The notes below the pieces were generated by a model. It made no database searches and was not told the DNA's origin. It saw nothing but the letters and a program-made list of their open reading frames with translations. DNA of 40,103 nucleotides, taken from NCBI GenBank assembly GCA_902798835.1, contig CADBYN010000006.1:1-40103 (forward strand), in the 5' to 3' direction. This stretch comes from Candidatus Avelusimicrobium bubulum. GTDB lineage: Bacteria; Elusimicrobiota; Elusimicrobia; Elusimicrobiales; Elusimicrobiaceae. Positions 32,687 through 40,103 of this stretch are shown here, one piece after another. The first letter of the stretch is position 1. Each line of letters opens with the position of its first letter. A program made the translations under genes and the position numbers.

Positions 32687-35486
32687 GCACCGGCTCCGCG
32701 GATATATTTTCGCGTGCCAACACTTCGGCACAACGCCGGCAAATGTCGCCCTCGCCCAGCGTGCCTACTTCGTCTTTCCACTGCCAGCAACGCGCACACT
32801 TGTGCCCGGTGGCGTGGACAATTTCCACAAAGAGCGGGTCTTTGCCGTCTTTGATTTCCACTTGCGAAACAATGGCAATTTCCGGCCAGAGCGCTTGGGT
32901 TTCTTCCAAGAATGCGCGGGTGCTCGGGTCGCAGGTGCTGAAAATGACTTTGGCTTCCAGCGACGAGCCGATAATTTTTTTCTCACGCGCTTCTTCCAAA
33001 AATTTCTGTACGCCTTCGCGGATGCGGCGGATTTCGTTCCACTTTTTCTCCAGGCGCACGTCGGGGATGAAGGACGAGTTGCCCGGCATATTGGTTAGGA
33101 AAATGCTTTGGGCCAACTCGCGCCCTAAGGCGGTGTGGCGCAAGGTCTGCCACGCTTCTTCGGCGGTGAAACAAAGCACCGGCGCCATCAGCTGCAAGAG
33201 GGCGACCACGATTTCGGCCAGCACGGTTTGCGCGCTGCGGCGGCTAGGAGCATTGACACCTAGCGTATAGAGGCGGTCTTTGGACGCATCGAGCATAAAG
33301 CTGGAAAGATCCAAAATACAAAAGTCCGTAAGCGCCCGCATGGCCCGGCGGAAGTTAAATTCTTCGTACCCGGCGCGCACTTCCCCAATCATACTGTTGA
33401 GGCGCCCGAGCATATACTTATCCATTTCGGCCAGGTCTTTGGTGGGCACTTTGTGCACGGCCGGGTCGTAATCGTAGAGGTTGCCCAGCGCGTAACGCAC
33501 CGTGTTGCGCAACTTGCGGTACGTGTCGATAGGCCCTTGCAAAATTGTTTCGCTGATGCGCACGTCGCCCTGGTAGTCGCTAAGCGATACCCACAAGCGC
33601 AAAATGTCGGCGCCGTATTTGTTGATGACGTCTTCGGGATCCACGGCGTTGCCGGTGGACTTGTGCATGGGTTTGCCCTCGCCGTCTAGCACCATGCCGT
33701 GGGTAAGAATCGTCTTAAAAGGCGCGGTGTTTTCGAGCGTGTAGGAAGGGATGTACGAACTTTGGAACCAGCCGCGGTGCTGGTCGGACCCTTCGGAATA
33801 GACGTCGGCCGGGAAGTCCAGCCCGCGGTCTTTAAGCACGGCCGCCCAGGACACGCCCGAATCGAGCCACACGTCTAAAATATCGGTCTCTTTTCTAAAC
33901 TGCGTGCACCCGCACTCGCAGGCGTATTCTTCGGGGTGGAGTTTTTCCACCGGGTCGGTAAACCAGAAATCGGACCCTTCTTCCATCGCGCGCTTTTTGA
34001 TGAAGTTAAAAAGCCGGCTGTCGATTTGCGCCTTGCCGCATTTTTCGCAATACAAAATCGTGACCGGGCTGCCCCAGAAACGCTGGCGCGACAAACACCA
34101 ATCCGGCCGCAAGCCGATCATCGCGCGCATGCGCTCTTGTCCGGCGGCGGGATAGAATTTCACTTCGTCCAAATTCTTCATCAGTTTTTCGCGCAGCCCG
34201 TTTTTGTCAATGGACATAAACCATTGTTCCGTGGCGCGGAAAATAATCGGGTTATGACAGCGCCAACAATGCGGATAACTGTGCGTGATTTCTTGCTCTT
34301 TAATTAGAGCGCCCAGCTCGTCGAGCTTCTTGACCATTAAGGGGTTGACGTCAAACACGTTCATCCCCTCAAACACACCCGCGTCTTTGGTGTAGCAGCC
34401 TTTCTCGTCGACCGGGCAGAACGTTTCCAAGTTCCATTGTTTGCCGGCCTGGGCGTCTTCTTCGCCGTGACCGGGAGCAATATGTACTACCCCCACCCCC
34501 GCATCCATGGTGACAAAGTCCGTCCAGATGACGGGGTTTTCCTGGTGTGAGAGCGGGTGGTAGTACTTTAGGCCAACTAATTTTTCACCGGGCACGGTGC
34601 CAACTTGTTTACATTCGCGTCCGGTGTTTTTCGTAAATTCAAGTGCCAACTTTTCCGCCACAATGTAATACTCTTTTGTGGCTTCATCTTGCAAGATGAG
34701 GTAGTCCTCGGTGTTGGATACGGCCGCGGCACGGTTGGCGGGAATCGTCCACGGGGTAGTGGTCCACACGGCTAAACTGACCGGGTAAGAATAGTCCAAA
34801 TCGCCAAAGATTTCTTTAGGCGCTTGGACTAGCTTAAAGCGCAAATAGATAGACGGAGACGACACGTCCTTATATTCCGTTTCCGCGTCGGCAAGGGCGG
34901 TTTCGCAATGCGGACACCAGGTAATGGTTTTTTGGCCCTTGTACACATACCCTTTCTCAATCAAATCCAAAAACACGCCGATGGTAATTCCTTCGTAGCG
35001 TTTATCCATCGTGAGGTAGGGGTGTTCCCAATCGGCCTGCACGCCCAAACGCTTAAAGCCCGTGCGTTGCAAGTCGATAAACTTGGCGGCAAAGGCGCGC
35101 GCTTTGGTACGGAAGGCGGGCACATCGGTGATGTGTTTTTTCTCTTGCTTGAGTTCTTTTAAGAGCGCTTGCTCGATAGGTAGCCCGTGGCAATCCCACC
35201 CCGGCACGTATGGGGTATAATGCCCCGTCATGGCGCGGGATTTTAAGATGATATCTTTGATGGTTTTATCCAGAGCATGGCCGATGTGAATTTTCCCGTT
35301 GGCGTAAGGCGGCCCGTCGTGCAACACAAAGTGTTTGCCTTCTTCGTTCTTTTTCAGCATTGCTTCGTAGAGGTTAATTGACTTCCAAAACTCCAGGATG
35401 CCGGGCTCTTTTTGCGCCAGGCCCGCGCGCATCGGGAAATCCGTTTTGGGAAGTAAAACCGTGTGGGAATATTTATTCTTTGCCAT
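32679..35486 (-). CDS. ileS: Isoleucyl-tRNA synthetase
   Basis: 935 aa from ATG 35486 with SD TTGGAG six bases upstream; the in-frame TTG 35498 forms part of that SD. Class I synthetase charging tRNA-Ile, with proofreading against valine. HIGH motif is IHIGH at about 66-70, the editing domain holds VWTTTPWTIPANRA and the conserved GHGEEDAQAG region, and the KMSKS loop reads PMHKSTGN, a variant in which Met/Ser are replaced. A C-terminal zinc motif is present (CARCWQWKDE ... CRRCAEVL). TATAAT at 35543-35538 may be its -10. It heads ileS-lspA-TPR lipoprotein-P-type ATPase-queF. Confidence 0.95.
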   Translation of the reverse strand: MAKNKYSHTVLLPKTDFPMRAGLAQKEPGILEFWKSINLYEAMLKKNEEGKHFVLHDGPPYANGKIHIGHALDKTIKDIILKSRAMTGHYTPYVPGWDCHGLPIEQALLKELKQEKKHITDVPAFRTKARAFAAKFIDLQRTGFKRLGVQADWEHPYLTMDKRYEGITIGVFLDLIEKGYVYKGQKTITWCPHCETALADAETEYKDVSSPSIYLRFKLVQAPKEIFGDLDYSYPVSLAVWTTTPWTIPANRAAAVSNTEDYLILQDEATKEYYIVAEKLALEFTKNTGRECKQVGTVPGEKLVGLKYYHPLSHQENPVIWTDFVTMDAGVGVVHIAPGHGEEDAQAGKQWNLETFCPVDEKGCYTKDAGVFEGMNVFDVNPLMVKKLDELGALIKEQEITHSYPHCWRCHNPIIFRATEQWFMSIDKNGLREKLMKNLDEVKFYPAAGQERMRAMIGLRPDWCLSRQRFWGSPVTILYCEKCGKAQIDSRLFNFIKKRAMEEGSDFWFTDPVEKLHPEEYACECGCTQFRKETDILDVWLDSGVSWAAVLKDRGLDFPADVYSEGSDQHRGWFQSSYIPSYTLENTAPFKTILTHGMVLDGEGKPMHKSTGNAVDPEDVINKYGADILRLWVSLSDYQGDVRISETILQGPIDTYRKLRNTVRYALGNLYDYDPAVHKVPTKDLAEMDKYMLGRLNSMIGEVRAGYEEFNFRRAMRALTDFCILDLSSFMLDASKDRLYTLGVNAPSRRSAQTVLAEIVVALLQLMAPVLCFTAEEAWQTLRHTALGRELAQSIFLTNMPGNSSFIPDVRLEKKWNEIRRIREGVQKFLEEAREKKIIGSSLEAKVIFSTCDPSTRAFLEETQALWPEIAIVSQVEIKDGKDPLFVEIVHATGHKCARCWQWKDEVGTLGEGDICRRCAEVLARENISAEPVHG

Positions 35487-35537
35487 GTAAAACTCCAATT
35501 ACTCAAACTAAAAATCACGCCATTGGGTGTTGAGTAT

Positions 35538-35543
35538 ATTATA
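35538..35543 (-). promoter_or_regulatory. Putative -10 of the ileS operon
   Basis: TATAAT on the minus strand within a 13-base palindrome AGTATATTATACT (35533-35545), about 50 bases before ileS and directly after the stop of the small upstream gene. No -35 seen. Confidence 0.45.
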
Positions 35544-35720
35544 CTATATTTCCCCTACGCGTGGGGCTATTTTCGCCCACTTGCAGCCGCGCACGCGCTG
35601 TCCGTCTTCACGAACCACCCAGCACGGCACCAGGGTAAACCCCCGGTTAATCTGCTCAACCTCAAACGAATCTTTCTTGAGTAAGGACGGCACCGCCCCT
35701 GTATGCTTATTCTCTTTCAT
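35544..35720 (-). CDS. 58-aa protein of unknown function
   Basis: Begins MKENKHTGAVPSLLKKD, with the mid part FTLVPCWVVREDGQRVRGCKW and two cysteines. A perfect AGGAGG Shine-Dalgarno lies about eight bases before the ATG, inside the end of the upstream gene, with which it overlaps by 14 bases. Basic, no membrane segment, no family recognised. Probably co-transcribed from the promoter at 36478-36506. Confidence 0.65.
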   Translation of the reverse strand: MKENKHTGAVPSLLKKDSFEVEQINRGFTLVPCWVVREDGQRVRGCKWAKIAPRVGEI

Positions 35721-36423
35721 CTTCCGCCTCCTGTAATTCTTGTTTTGCTTTTTCGTAATACTCGGGTAAGTTGCGGCAAACCGCCTCGTAGCCGCCGCTT
35801 ACGCCCCCCTGTTCCAAGCGCCGGGCACATACAGATATTGTTTGTAATGCTAGCGATATATTATGATCGCAAAACCCAAGGATATCTTTTAGACACCGCG
35901 CATTACGCCGCACAAAAATTTCCCGTTGCGCCGGCGTAGCAACGGCTTGTTCAAAACGCTCGATAACCCGGTCCACAAATTCAGCCGGCAAGGGGGTTTT
36001 CGCTCTTTCTCCCTGCGCGGCCGGGGCCTGCGCAGTAAGAGAGATATTTTCTGTCTCTGTTTCTGTCTTTGTTTCTGTCTCTGTTTCTGTATCTGTTTCT
36101 GTATCTGTTTGTTGAGCAATCCCCCCCTCAAACATATTCCTCAATGATTTACCGACGACGTTTTCTTGTTTTTTCCAACGCGCCGAACGAGCCTTTTTCA
36201 TCTTCTTTTTGTTTTGCTCATAGCTTTCAAGCGCCTCGTCTTTCCATTGGGTAAGCAACGCAAAGAGCCGCTCTTCCTGCGGGGTGTCGGGCAGGTACGC
36301 GGTATCGTTTTCGAACGCCTGTTCGCAAATGCCCAACACAGCGCTGCCGAGTTGTTCATCGGTCAGTTTGCGGCAAACGGCCAGCAAATCTGCCGTATAG
36401 ATTTTAATGTACGGTATTTTCAT
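35707..36423 (-). CDS. Phage/plasmid-type replication-related protein (DUF6291-like), with Thr/Glu repeat
   Basis: 238 aa. The N-terminal region (MKIPYIKIYTADLLAVCRKL, LTDEQLGSAVLGICEQAF, ALLTQWKDEALESYEQNKKK) resembles the N-terminal domain of phage replication/DUF6291 proteins; this is a by-eye resemblance. The middle has a TE-dipeptide repeat (about 105-126) encoded by a hexanucleotide tract at 36051-36110. A helical C-terminus follows (DFVDRVIERFEQAVATPAQ-like, then DILGFCDHNISLAL). It has its own near-consensus promoter and a palindromic operator site, unlike neighbouring housekeeping genes, suggesting a transferred or regulated module. Confidence 0.6.
   Translation of the reverse strand: MKIPYIKIYTADLLAVCRKLTDEQLGSAVLGICEQAFENDTAYLPDTPQEERLFALLTQWKDEALESYEQNKKKMKKARSARWKKQENVVGKSLRNMFEGGIAQQTDTETDTETETETKTETETENISLTAQAPAAQGERAKTPLPAEFVDRVIERFEQAVATPAQREIFVRRNARCLKDILGFCDHNISLALQTISVCARRLEQGGVSGGYEAVCRNLPEYYEKAKQELQEAEDERE
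36051..36110. repeat. Hexanucleotide-type repeat encoding Thr-Glu dipeptides
   Basis: About ten near-identical TCTGTN/TTCTGT units in tandem within the coding region of 35707-36423. A six-base period keeps the frame, so copy-number changes would lengthen or shorten the TE linker without breaking the gene. Confidence 0.75.
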
Positions 36424-36457
36424 ACGTCTCCTACAAATTAGTTGGATGGTACAACGT

Positions 36458-36506
36458 ATAGCGATCGCTATGGCTATATATTAGTAAGATATGTTAGCAT
36501 TGTCAA
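36458..36506 (-). promoter_or_regulatory. Near-consensus promoter with 14-bp palindromic operator
   Basis: TTGACA (36506-36501), a 17-base spacer and TAATAT (36483-36478) are followed at once by the palindrome ATAGCGATCGCTAT (36458-36471), which would cover the transcription start. This is a classical layout for repression of the gene at 35707-36423. Confidence 0.75.
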
Positions 36507-36510
36507 GCGC

Positions 36511-36532
36511 AAAAAAGGCCCAATTTGGGCCT
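36511..36532 (-). terminator. Terminator downstream of the metal-dependent repressor
   Basis: Stem AGGCCC/GGGCCT with loop AAATT followed by TTTTT on the minus strand, about 90 bases after the repressor stop codon. The 90 bases between hold nothing recognisable. Confidence 0.7.
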
Positions 36533-36623
36533 AGATGACCTGCGCCATGATAGGGAACGGAAAAGAAAGGTGCGTTCGAAGAGAACAAAGCACGGCAGCC
36601 CTTGGCCGTACTCGTGACAAGAA

Positions 36624-36998
36624 TTATTTGTTGATTTTGTCCAAATACGCGTGCAGTTTAGAAAGCGTCTCTTTGCTTACGGTGTGTTCCATTTTGCACG
36701 CATCTTCTTCGGCGGTTTTGGGGTTGACGCCCAGCACGTTGTGCAGGAAGTATTTAAACAGTTCATGGCGGCGTTTGACGTCTTGCGCGGCGCGGCGGCC
36801 TTTGGCCGTCAAAGTAATCCCGCTATAGCGCGCGTGTACCACGTAGCCCTCTTTGGACAACGCCTTCATCGCGCCGGTAACGCTGGGGGTTTTTACGCCC
36901 AGCATATCGCGAATATCACTTACGCGGGCCATCCCGTTTTCGTCGGCACAGAACGCCACGGCTTCCAAATAATCTTCCATGTTGGCAGTTAGTTTCAT
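36624..36998 (-). CDS. DtxR/MntR-family metal-dependent transcriptional repressor
   Basis: 124 aa, short form lacking the FeoA/SH3 domain, like MntR. The N-terminal winged helix has MEDYLEAVAF, ARVSDIRDMLGVKTPSVTGAMKALSKEGYV (recognition helix TPSVTGAMKAL) and the wing GITLTAKG. The dimerisation/metal domain has EEDACKMEHTVSKETLSKL, which contains the conserved Glu, Cys, Glu and His ligands. Expected to sense Mn2+ or Fe2+ and repress uptake genes; its targets are not evident here. It is divergent from gdhA. TACACT (extended -10 with TGT) lies six bases before the ATG, again predicting a leaderless mRNA. Confidence 0.88.
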   Translation of the reverse strand: MKLTANMEDYLEAVAFCADENGMARVSDIRDMLGVKTPSVTGAMKALSKEGYVVHARYSGITLTAKGRRAAQDVKRRHELFKYFLHNVLGVNPKTAEEDACKMEHTVSKETLSKLHAYLDKINK

Positions 36999-37004
36999 AC
37001 CCTT

Positions 37005-37010
37005 AGTGTA
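37005..37010 (-). promoter_or_regulatory. Putative -10 of a leaderless promoter for the metal repressor
   Basis: TGTTACACT extended -10 on the minus strand with six bases (AAGGGT) to the ATG at 36998. Confidence 0.5.
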
Positions 37011-37081
37011 ACATATTTTGCCGCAAAATTCTCTTGCATTTTACCCGTAATAGATGTTAAATAGTAAGATAAGGAGAAACT

Positions 37082-38431
37082 ATGAATACGAAAAATTACC
37101 TCTCGCAATTTTTAGAAGATGTACGTCGTAAAAATTCCTCTCAAAAAGTGTTTCTGCAAGCCGTGGAAGAAGTCGTGCAAACCCTCACACCGGTGCTGGA
37201 ACAAAAACCCCTATATATAAAGGAGAAGATTTTGGAGCGCATTGTCGAGCCGGAGCGTATGATTTCCTTTCGCGTACCGTGGCGCGACGATAAAGGCGAA
37301 ATTCACGTCAACCGCGGCTATCGTGTGCAGTTCAATAGCGCGTTGGGGCCGTACAAGGGCGGGATTCGTTTTCACAGTTCCGTGACGGAAGATTCTTTAA
37401 AGTTCCTCGCCTTTGAGCAGACGTTTAAAAACAGTTTGACCACGCTGCCTTTGGGCGGCGGCAAAGGCGGCAGCGACTTTGACACCCGCGGCAAAAGTGA
37501 CAACGAGGTCATGCGCTTTTGCCACGCGTTTATTGACGAGCTTTACCACCATATCGGCTATCATACCGACGTGCCCGCCGGCGACCTGGGCTGCGGCGCG
37601 CGCGAGATTGGCTACATGTTTGGCCAGTACAAAAAACTCACCAACGATTTTACATGTGTGTTCACCGGCAAAAAACCCAACTGGGGCGGCAGCCTCTTAC
37701 GCCCGCAAGCTACCGGATACGGCGTGGGATATTTTGCACAAAATATGCTCGCCACGCGCGGGGATGATTTTAAAGGCAAAGTCTGCGTGATTTCCGGCGC
37801 GGGCAACGTGGGGATTCACACGATTGAAAAACTCACACAGCTGGGCGCAAAGGTCGTCGGGTTTATGGATTACGACGGCAGCATCTACGACAAAGACGGC
37901 GTGGATGAGGAAAAGCTGGCGTTCTTAAAAGACCTCGTGTTCGTGCGCCGCGGCAGCATCAAAGAGTACGCGCAAAAATTCCCGCACGCGGTGTTCCGCG
38001 CGGGCAAGAAAACTTGGGATATCCCGTGCGATTGCGCCTTCCCCACCGCGTGTGAAAACGAGCTCGACGGCGACGACGCTAAGACACTTTTGAAAAACGG
38101 GTGCACGCTGGTGTGCGAAGGGGCCAATATGCCCTCCACGCCTAAGGCGGTGGGCGCTTTCAAAGCCGCAAAGATTTTGTATTCCCCCGGCAAAGCTTCC
38201 AACGCCGGCGGGGTGGCGGTATCGGGTTTGGAGATGACGCAAAACAGTATGCGCATCTACTGGACCGCGCAAGAAGTTGACGACTATTTAAAACGCATCA
38301 TGCACAGCATCCACACCAGCTGCTTGAACTACGCGCAGGAGTTCGCCCAAAAAGGCGATTACATGGCGGGTGCGAATATTGCGGGGTTTATCAAAGTGGC
38401 GGACTCGATGATCGACCAAGGGTTAGTGTGA
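37082..38431 (+). CDS. gdhA: NADP-type glutamate dehydrogenase
   Basis: 449 aa, the usual length of hexameric bacterial GdhA. Converts 2-oxoglutarate, ammonium and NAD(P)H to glutamate. Substrate domain motifs are YRVQFNSALGPYKGGIRFHSSV and LPLGGGKGGSDFD with the catalytic Lys, and DVPAGDLGCGAREIGYMFG; the nucleotide domain has the Rossmann loop ISGAGNVGIHT. The C-terminal part contains CEGANMPSTP and GKASNAGGVAVSGLEM. SD AAGGAG lies seven bases before the ATG. The gene is complete and is the last intact gene of the main genome segment. Confidence 0.95.
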   Translation: MNTKNYLSQFLEDVRRKNSSQKVFLQAVEEVVQTLTPVLEQKPLYIKEKILERIVEPERMISFRVPWRDDKGEIHVNRGYRVQFNSALGPYKGGIRFHSSVTEDSLKFLAFEQTFKNSLTTLPLGGGKGGSDFDTRGKSDNEVMRFCHAFIDELYHHIGYHTDVPAGDLGCGAREIGYMFGQYKKLTNDFTCVFTGKKPNWGGSLLRPQATGYGVGYFAQNMLATRGDDFKGKVCVISGAGNVGIHTIEKLTQLGAKVVGFMDYDGSIYDKDGVDEEKLAFLKDLVFVRRGSIKEYAQKFPHAVFRAGKKTWDIPCDCAFPTACENELDGDDAKTLLKNGCTLVCEGANMPSTPKAVGAFKAAKILYSPGKASNAGGVAVSGLEMTQNSMRIYWTAQEVDDYLKRIMHSIHTSCLNYAQEFAQKGDYMAGANIAGFIKVADSMIDQGLV

Positions 38432-38479
38432 GGCACACTCCCTTTGCCCGCGGGTACTGACGAATGATTTTAAAGAGCC

Positions 38480-38514
38480 GTCATCTCCGAGTGTCTTTAT
38501 CGGAGATCTCCTCC
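38480..38514 (+). repeat. Truncated copy of the palindromic repeat at 27140
   Basis: 34 of the first bases of the 27140 element recur with three differences, two of which compensate in the stem (CCCCGA/TCGGGG versus CTCCGA/TCGGAG). The copy stops where the Bacteroidetes-type rpsK begins. Confidence 0.8.
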
Positions 38515-38829
38515 ACTTTCAACAACGTAATCGTGTCTCTGACCAATGCTCAGGGGCAGGTGATCAGCTGGGGTTCCGCTGGCAAGTGCGGTTTCCGTGG
38601 TTCCAAGAAGAACACTCCGTACGCTGCACAGATGGCCGCAGAAGATGCCGCCAAGACTGCTTATGATGCAGGTCTTCGCAAAGTGAAAGTATTCGTCAAG
38701 GGTCCTGGTTCCGGACGTGAATCCGCTATCCGCACCATCAACAACGCAGGCATCATCGTCACCGAGATCGTCGACGTGACTCCTATGCCTCACAATGGTT
38801 GCCGTCCGAAAGGCCGTCGTAAAGTTTAA
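38509..38829 (+). CDS. rpsK: Ribosomal protein S11, N-terminally truncated at a junction (foreign segment)
   Basis: From [17 protein letters not shown] on, the frame is a standard S11 with [51 protein letters not shown] and a proper stop. The first 20-25 residues of S11 are missing; an open frame continues upstream to 38464 only because the repeat happens to be in frame. The wording resembles Bacteroidetes S11. Base and codon use shift sharply here to C-ending codons (ATC, TCC, CTC) relative to gdhA. Confidence 0.85.
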   Translation, partial: SSTFNNVIVSLTNAQGQVISWGSAGKCGFRGSKKNTPYAAQMAAEDAAKTAYDAGLRKVKVFVKGPGSGRESAIRTINNAGIIVTEIVDVTPMPHNGCRPKGRRKV

Positions 38830-38848
38830 CGTTTAAAGACAAGAAACT

Positions 38849-39451
38849 ATGGCAAGATATACAGGACCTACCACCAAGATCGCCCGCAAGTTCGGCGAAC
38901 CCATCTTCGGTGCAGACAAAGATTTCGAAAAGAGAAACTATCCTCCGGGACAGCACGGACTCGCTGCAAAGCGCAAGAAAAGCAAGGAGTATGGTGTACA
39001 GCTGAAAGAGAAGCAGAAAGTCAAATATATGTACGGTGTGCTCGAGCGTCAGTTCCACAACACCTACAACAAGGCTTCCCGCATGAGCGGCCAGAAGGGT
39101 GAGAACCTCATCCTCCTCCTTGAGAGCCGTCTCGACAACGTGGTATACCGTCTTGGCATCGCTCCCTCCAGGGCAGCCGCACGCCAGCTCGTAAGCCACC
39201 GTCACATCACACTCAACGGTTCCGTCTGCAACATCCCTTCCGCAACCGTAAAGGCCGGTGACGTCATCGCCGTACGCGAAAGGAGCAAGAACCTCGAGGT
39301 CATCACTGCAGCTGTCGCAGGTGCATCCAAGTACTCCTGGCTGGAGTTCGACGCACAGACACTCAGCGGCAAGTTCCTGAATGTCCCCCTCCGTGCCGAC
39401 ATTCCCGAAAACATCAACGAGCAGCTCATCGTCGACCTGTACTCCAAGTAA
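38849..39451 (+). CDS. rpsD: Ribosomal protein S4 (foreign segment, complete)
   Basis: 200 aa. Primary 16S rRNA-binding protein of the small subunit. Starts [21 protein letters not shown], has the [10 protein letters not shown] segment, an S4 RNA-binding domain ([33 protein letters not shown]) and the C-terminal [22 protein letters not shown], all of Bacteroidetes type. Lies 19 bases after rpsK, as in the alpha operon rpsK-rpsD-rpoA. Confidence 0.95.
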   Translation: MARYTGPTTKIARKFGEPIFGADKDFEKRNYPPGQHGLAAKRKKSKEYGVQLKEKQKVKYMYGVLERQFHNTYNKASRMSGQKGENLILLLESRLDNVVYRLGIAPSRAAARQLVSHRHITLNGSVCNIPSATVKAGDVIAVRERSKNLEVITAAVAGASKYSWLEFDAQTLSGKFLNVPLRADIPENINEQLIVDLYSK

Positions 39452-39470
39452 CATTTAACACCCAGCAATT

Positions 39471-39815
39471 ATGGCAATCTTAGCATTCCAGAAACCTGAC
39501 AAGGTTATTATGCTCGAAGGTTCCGATACCCTCGGACGTTTCGAATTCCGCCCTCTCGAGCCGGGTTACGGCCAGACTATCGGCAATGCCCTCCGACGCA
39601 TACTTCTTGCTTCCCTCGAAGGATTCGCCATCAGCCAGATTCGCATCAGCGGTGTCGACCAGGAATTCGCAACGATTCCCGGCGTCATCGAAGGCATGCA
39701 GGACATCATCCTCAACTTCAAGCAGGTCCGTTTCAAGAGGATGGTCGAAGGCGTCGACAGCGAAGAGGCCCGGATCGTCATCAGCGGCAAGCAGGAGTTT
39801 ACCGCCGAGGATATT
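39471..39815 (+). CDS. rpoA: RNA polymerase alpha subunit, 3' truncated at a second junction (foreign segment)
   Basis: [20 protein letters not shown] begins a Bacteroidetes-type RpoA, with [20 protein letters not shown] and [15 protein letters not shown]. Only about the first 115 of the usual 330 residues are present. After KQEFTAEDI the similarity to RpoA stops, the frame continues with unrelated residues and ends at 39902. Confidence 0.88.
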
Positions 39816-39879
39816 TCAAAGGGATTGTCTTCGTTATTTTCATCCATCCATCTCAAGCCTTCGGCAAGGATATCGCTTA
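39816..39879. other. Unassigned 64-base stretch between foreign fragments
   Basis: Belongs neither to RpoA nor to RecR as far as I can tell. On the minus strand it can be read [18 protein letters not shown], origin unknown. It may be a third fragment or a region of misassembly. Confidence 0.4.
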
Positions 39880-40041
39880 TATTTTGTTTTTTAAATCTCT
39901 AATTGCTTCGGAGAATTCCAATAAGTCATCATCATCCATATCAAGCATAGCAAAAGCCATTCTCTCCGCGCTTTTTTTGCCAACGCTAGGGAGCTTTGCT
40001 AATGATTCTTGTAATCTGGTTAATGATTTGAGTTCTTCCAT
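39880..40041 (-). CDS. recR: Recombination protein RecR, N-terminal fragment (foreign segment)
   Basis: The first 54 residues ([18 protein letters not shown], then [18 protein letters not shown]) match the RecR helix-hairpin-helix N-terminus, which is followed in real RecR by a C4 zinc motif; here a stop codon comes after LKNKI. The start codon overlaps the stop of the upstream ybaB (TAATG), as in many Firmicutes. A+T-rich codon use differs from both other segments. Confidence 0.75.
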
Positions 40042-40103
40042 TAGAAACCAAGTCCTCCACGGGAACCGGTAATTCTTTCGTTGATTTCTTCTTTAGCTTC
40101 TTC
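40041..40103 (-). CDS. YbaB/EbfC nucleoid-associated protein, C-terminal fragment (foreign segment)
   Basis: The last 20 residues (EEAKEEINERITGSRGGLGF) and stop codon have the composition of a YbaB C-terminus, and the overlap with recR supports the call since ybaB-recR is a conserved pair. The rest is beyond the window. Confidence 0.6.
   Translation of the reverse strand, partial: EEAKEEINERITGSRGGLGF

Noticed and set aside
38464-38508. N-terminal extension of S11 ([15 protein letters not shown])
   Set aside because: It is encoded by the palindromic repeat and joined to S11 at the chimeric junction; not a real protein start.
38783-39454. Long minus-strand open frame (223 aa) over rpsD
   Set aside because: Shadow of rpsD, which is complete and highly conserved on the plus strand.
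38509-39815. Horizontal transfer of a ribosomal operon segment
   Set aside because: rpsK lacks its start and rpoA most of its length, and a third unrelated fragment follows; misassembly is simpler than transfer.

Overview
The window looks like a chromosomal segment of a Gram-negative, gut-type bacterium, most probably a member of the Elusimicrobiota. The grounds are a secretin, lipoproteins with lipoboxes, an O-antigen-ligase-type enzyme, and pilin families of the kind abundant in Elusimicrobium; the assignment is an inference without database support. This holds for about 1-38,510. The last 1.6 kb does not belong to it: there is an abrupt switch to a Bacteroidetes-type rpsK-rpsD-rpoA segment (about 38,509-39,815), and then to the end of a Firmicutes-like ybaB-recR operon on the opposite strand (39,880-40,103). 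Both joins cut genes in the middle, so the 3' end is best read as an assembly chimera.

Layout. 1-2.3 kb: tRNA A37 modification genes miaB (5' truncated) and miaA, with a PilZ-domain (c-di-GMP receptor) gene between them. 2.3-6.5 kb: a secreted trypsin-like protease, a duplicated 56-bp repeat, tRNA-Ser(CGA), an unusual RDD-pilin fusion protein and a large secreted protein of unknown function. 6.5-21.4 kb, all on the minus strand: a type IV pilus / type II secretion-like machine. In transcription order it has a 734-aa envelope protein, a PilM-PilN fusion, PilO, PilP, PilQ secretin, PilB ATPase and PilC platform protein, then, behind its own promoter, six pilins/pseudopilins (the last one GspK/PilX-like) and a secreted gluzincin-type metallopeptidase. 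No retraction ATPase (PilT) or prepilin peptidase (PilD) lies in the window. 21.5-24.8 kb: an O-antigen ligase/O-oligosaccharyltransferase with a TPR tail (a candidate pilin glycosyltransferase) and an OmpA/Pal lipoprotein.

24.8-28.05 kb: a 620-bp non-coding stretch with three perfect and two near-perfect DnaA boxes (candidate oriC), a 55-aa orphan protein, a secreted HEAT-like protein, dut, palindromic mobile-type repeats, the RNase P RNA gene, and a long rod-like inverted repeat of unknown function. A roughly 35-40 bp repeat family occurs four times, only in this stretch. 28-35.5 kb (minus): a PrcB-like secreted protein, queF, a P-type ATPase with several altered signature residues, a TPR lipoprotein translationally coupled to lspA, and ileS. 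35.5-38.4 kb: a phage-flavoured two-gene unit behind a near-consensus promoter with a palindromic operator, a DtxR/MntR-type metal repressor, and glutamate dehydrogenase.

A recurrent regulatory feature is that five genes (miaA, the serine protease, the 619-aa secreted protein, the HEAT-like protein and the metal repressor) have a -10-like hexamer exactly six bases before their ATG, which predicts leaderless mRNAs. Coordinates are read by eye; start sites were chosen from Shine-Dalgarno position, overlaps with neighbours and homology.
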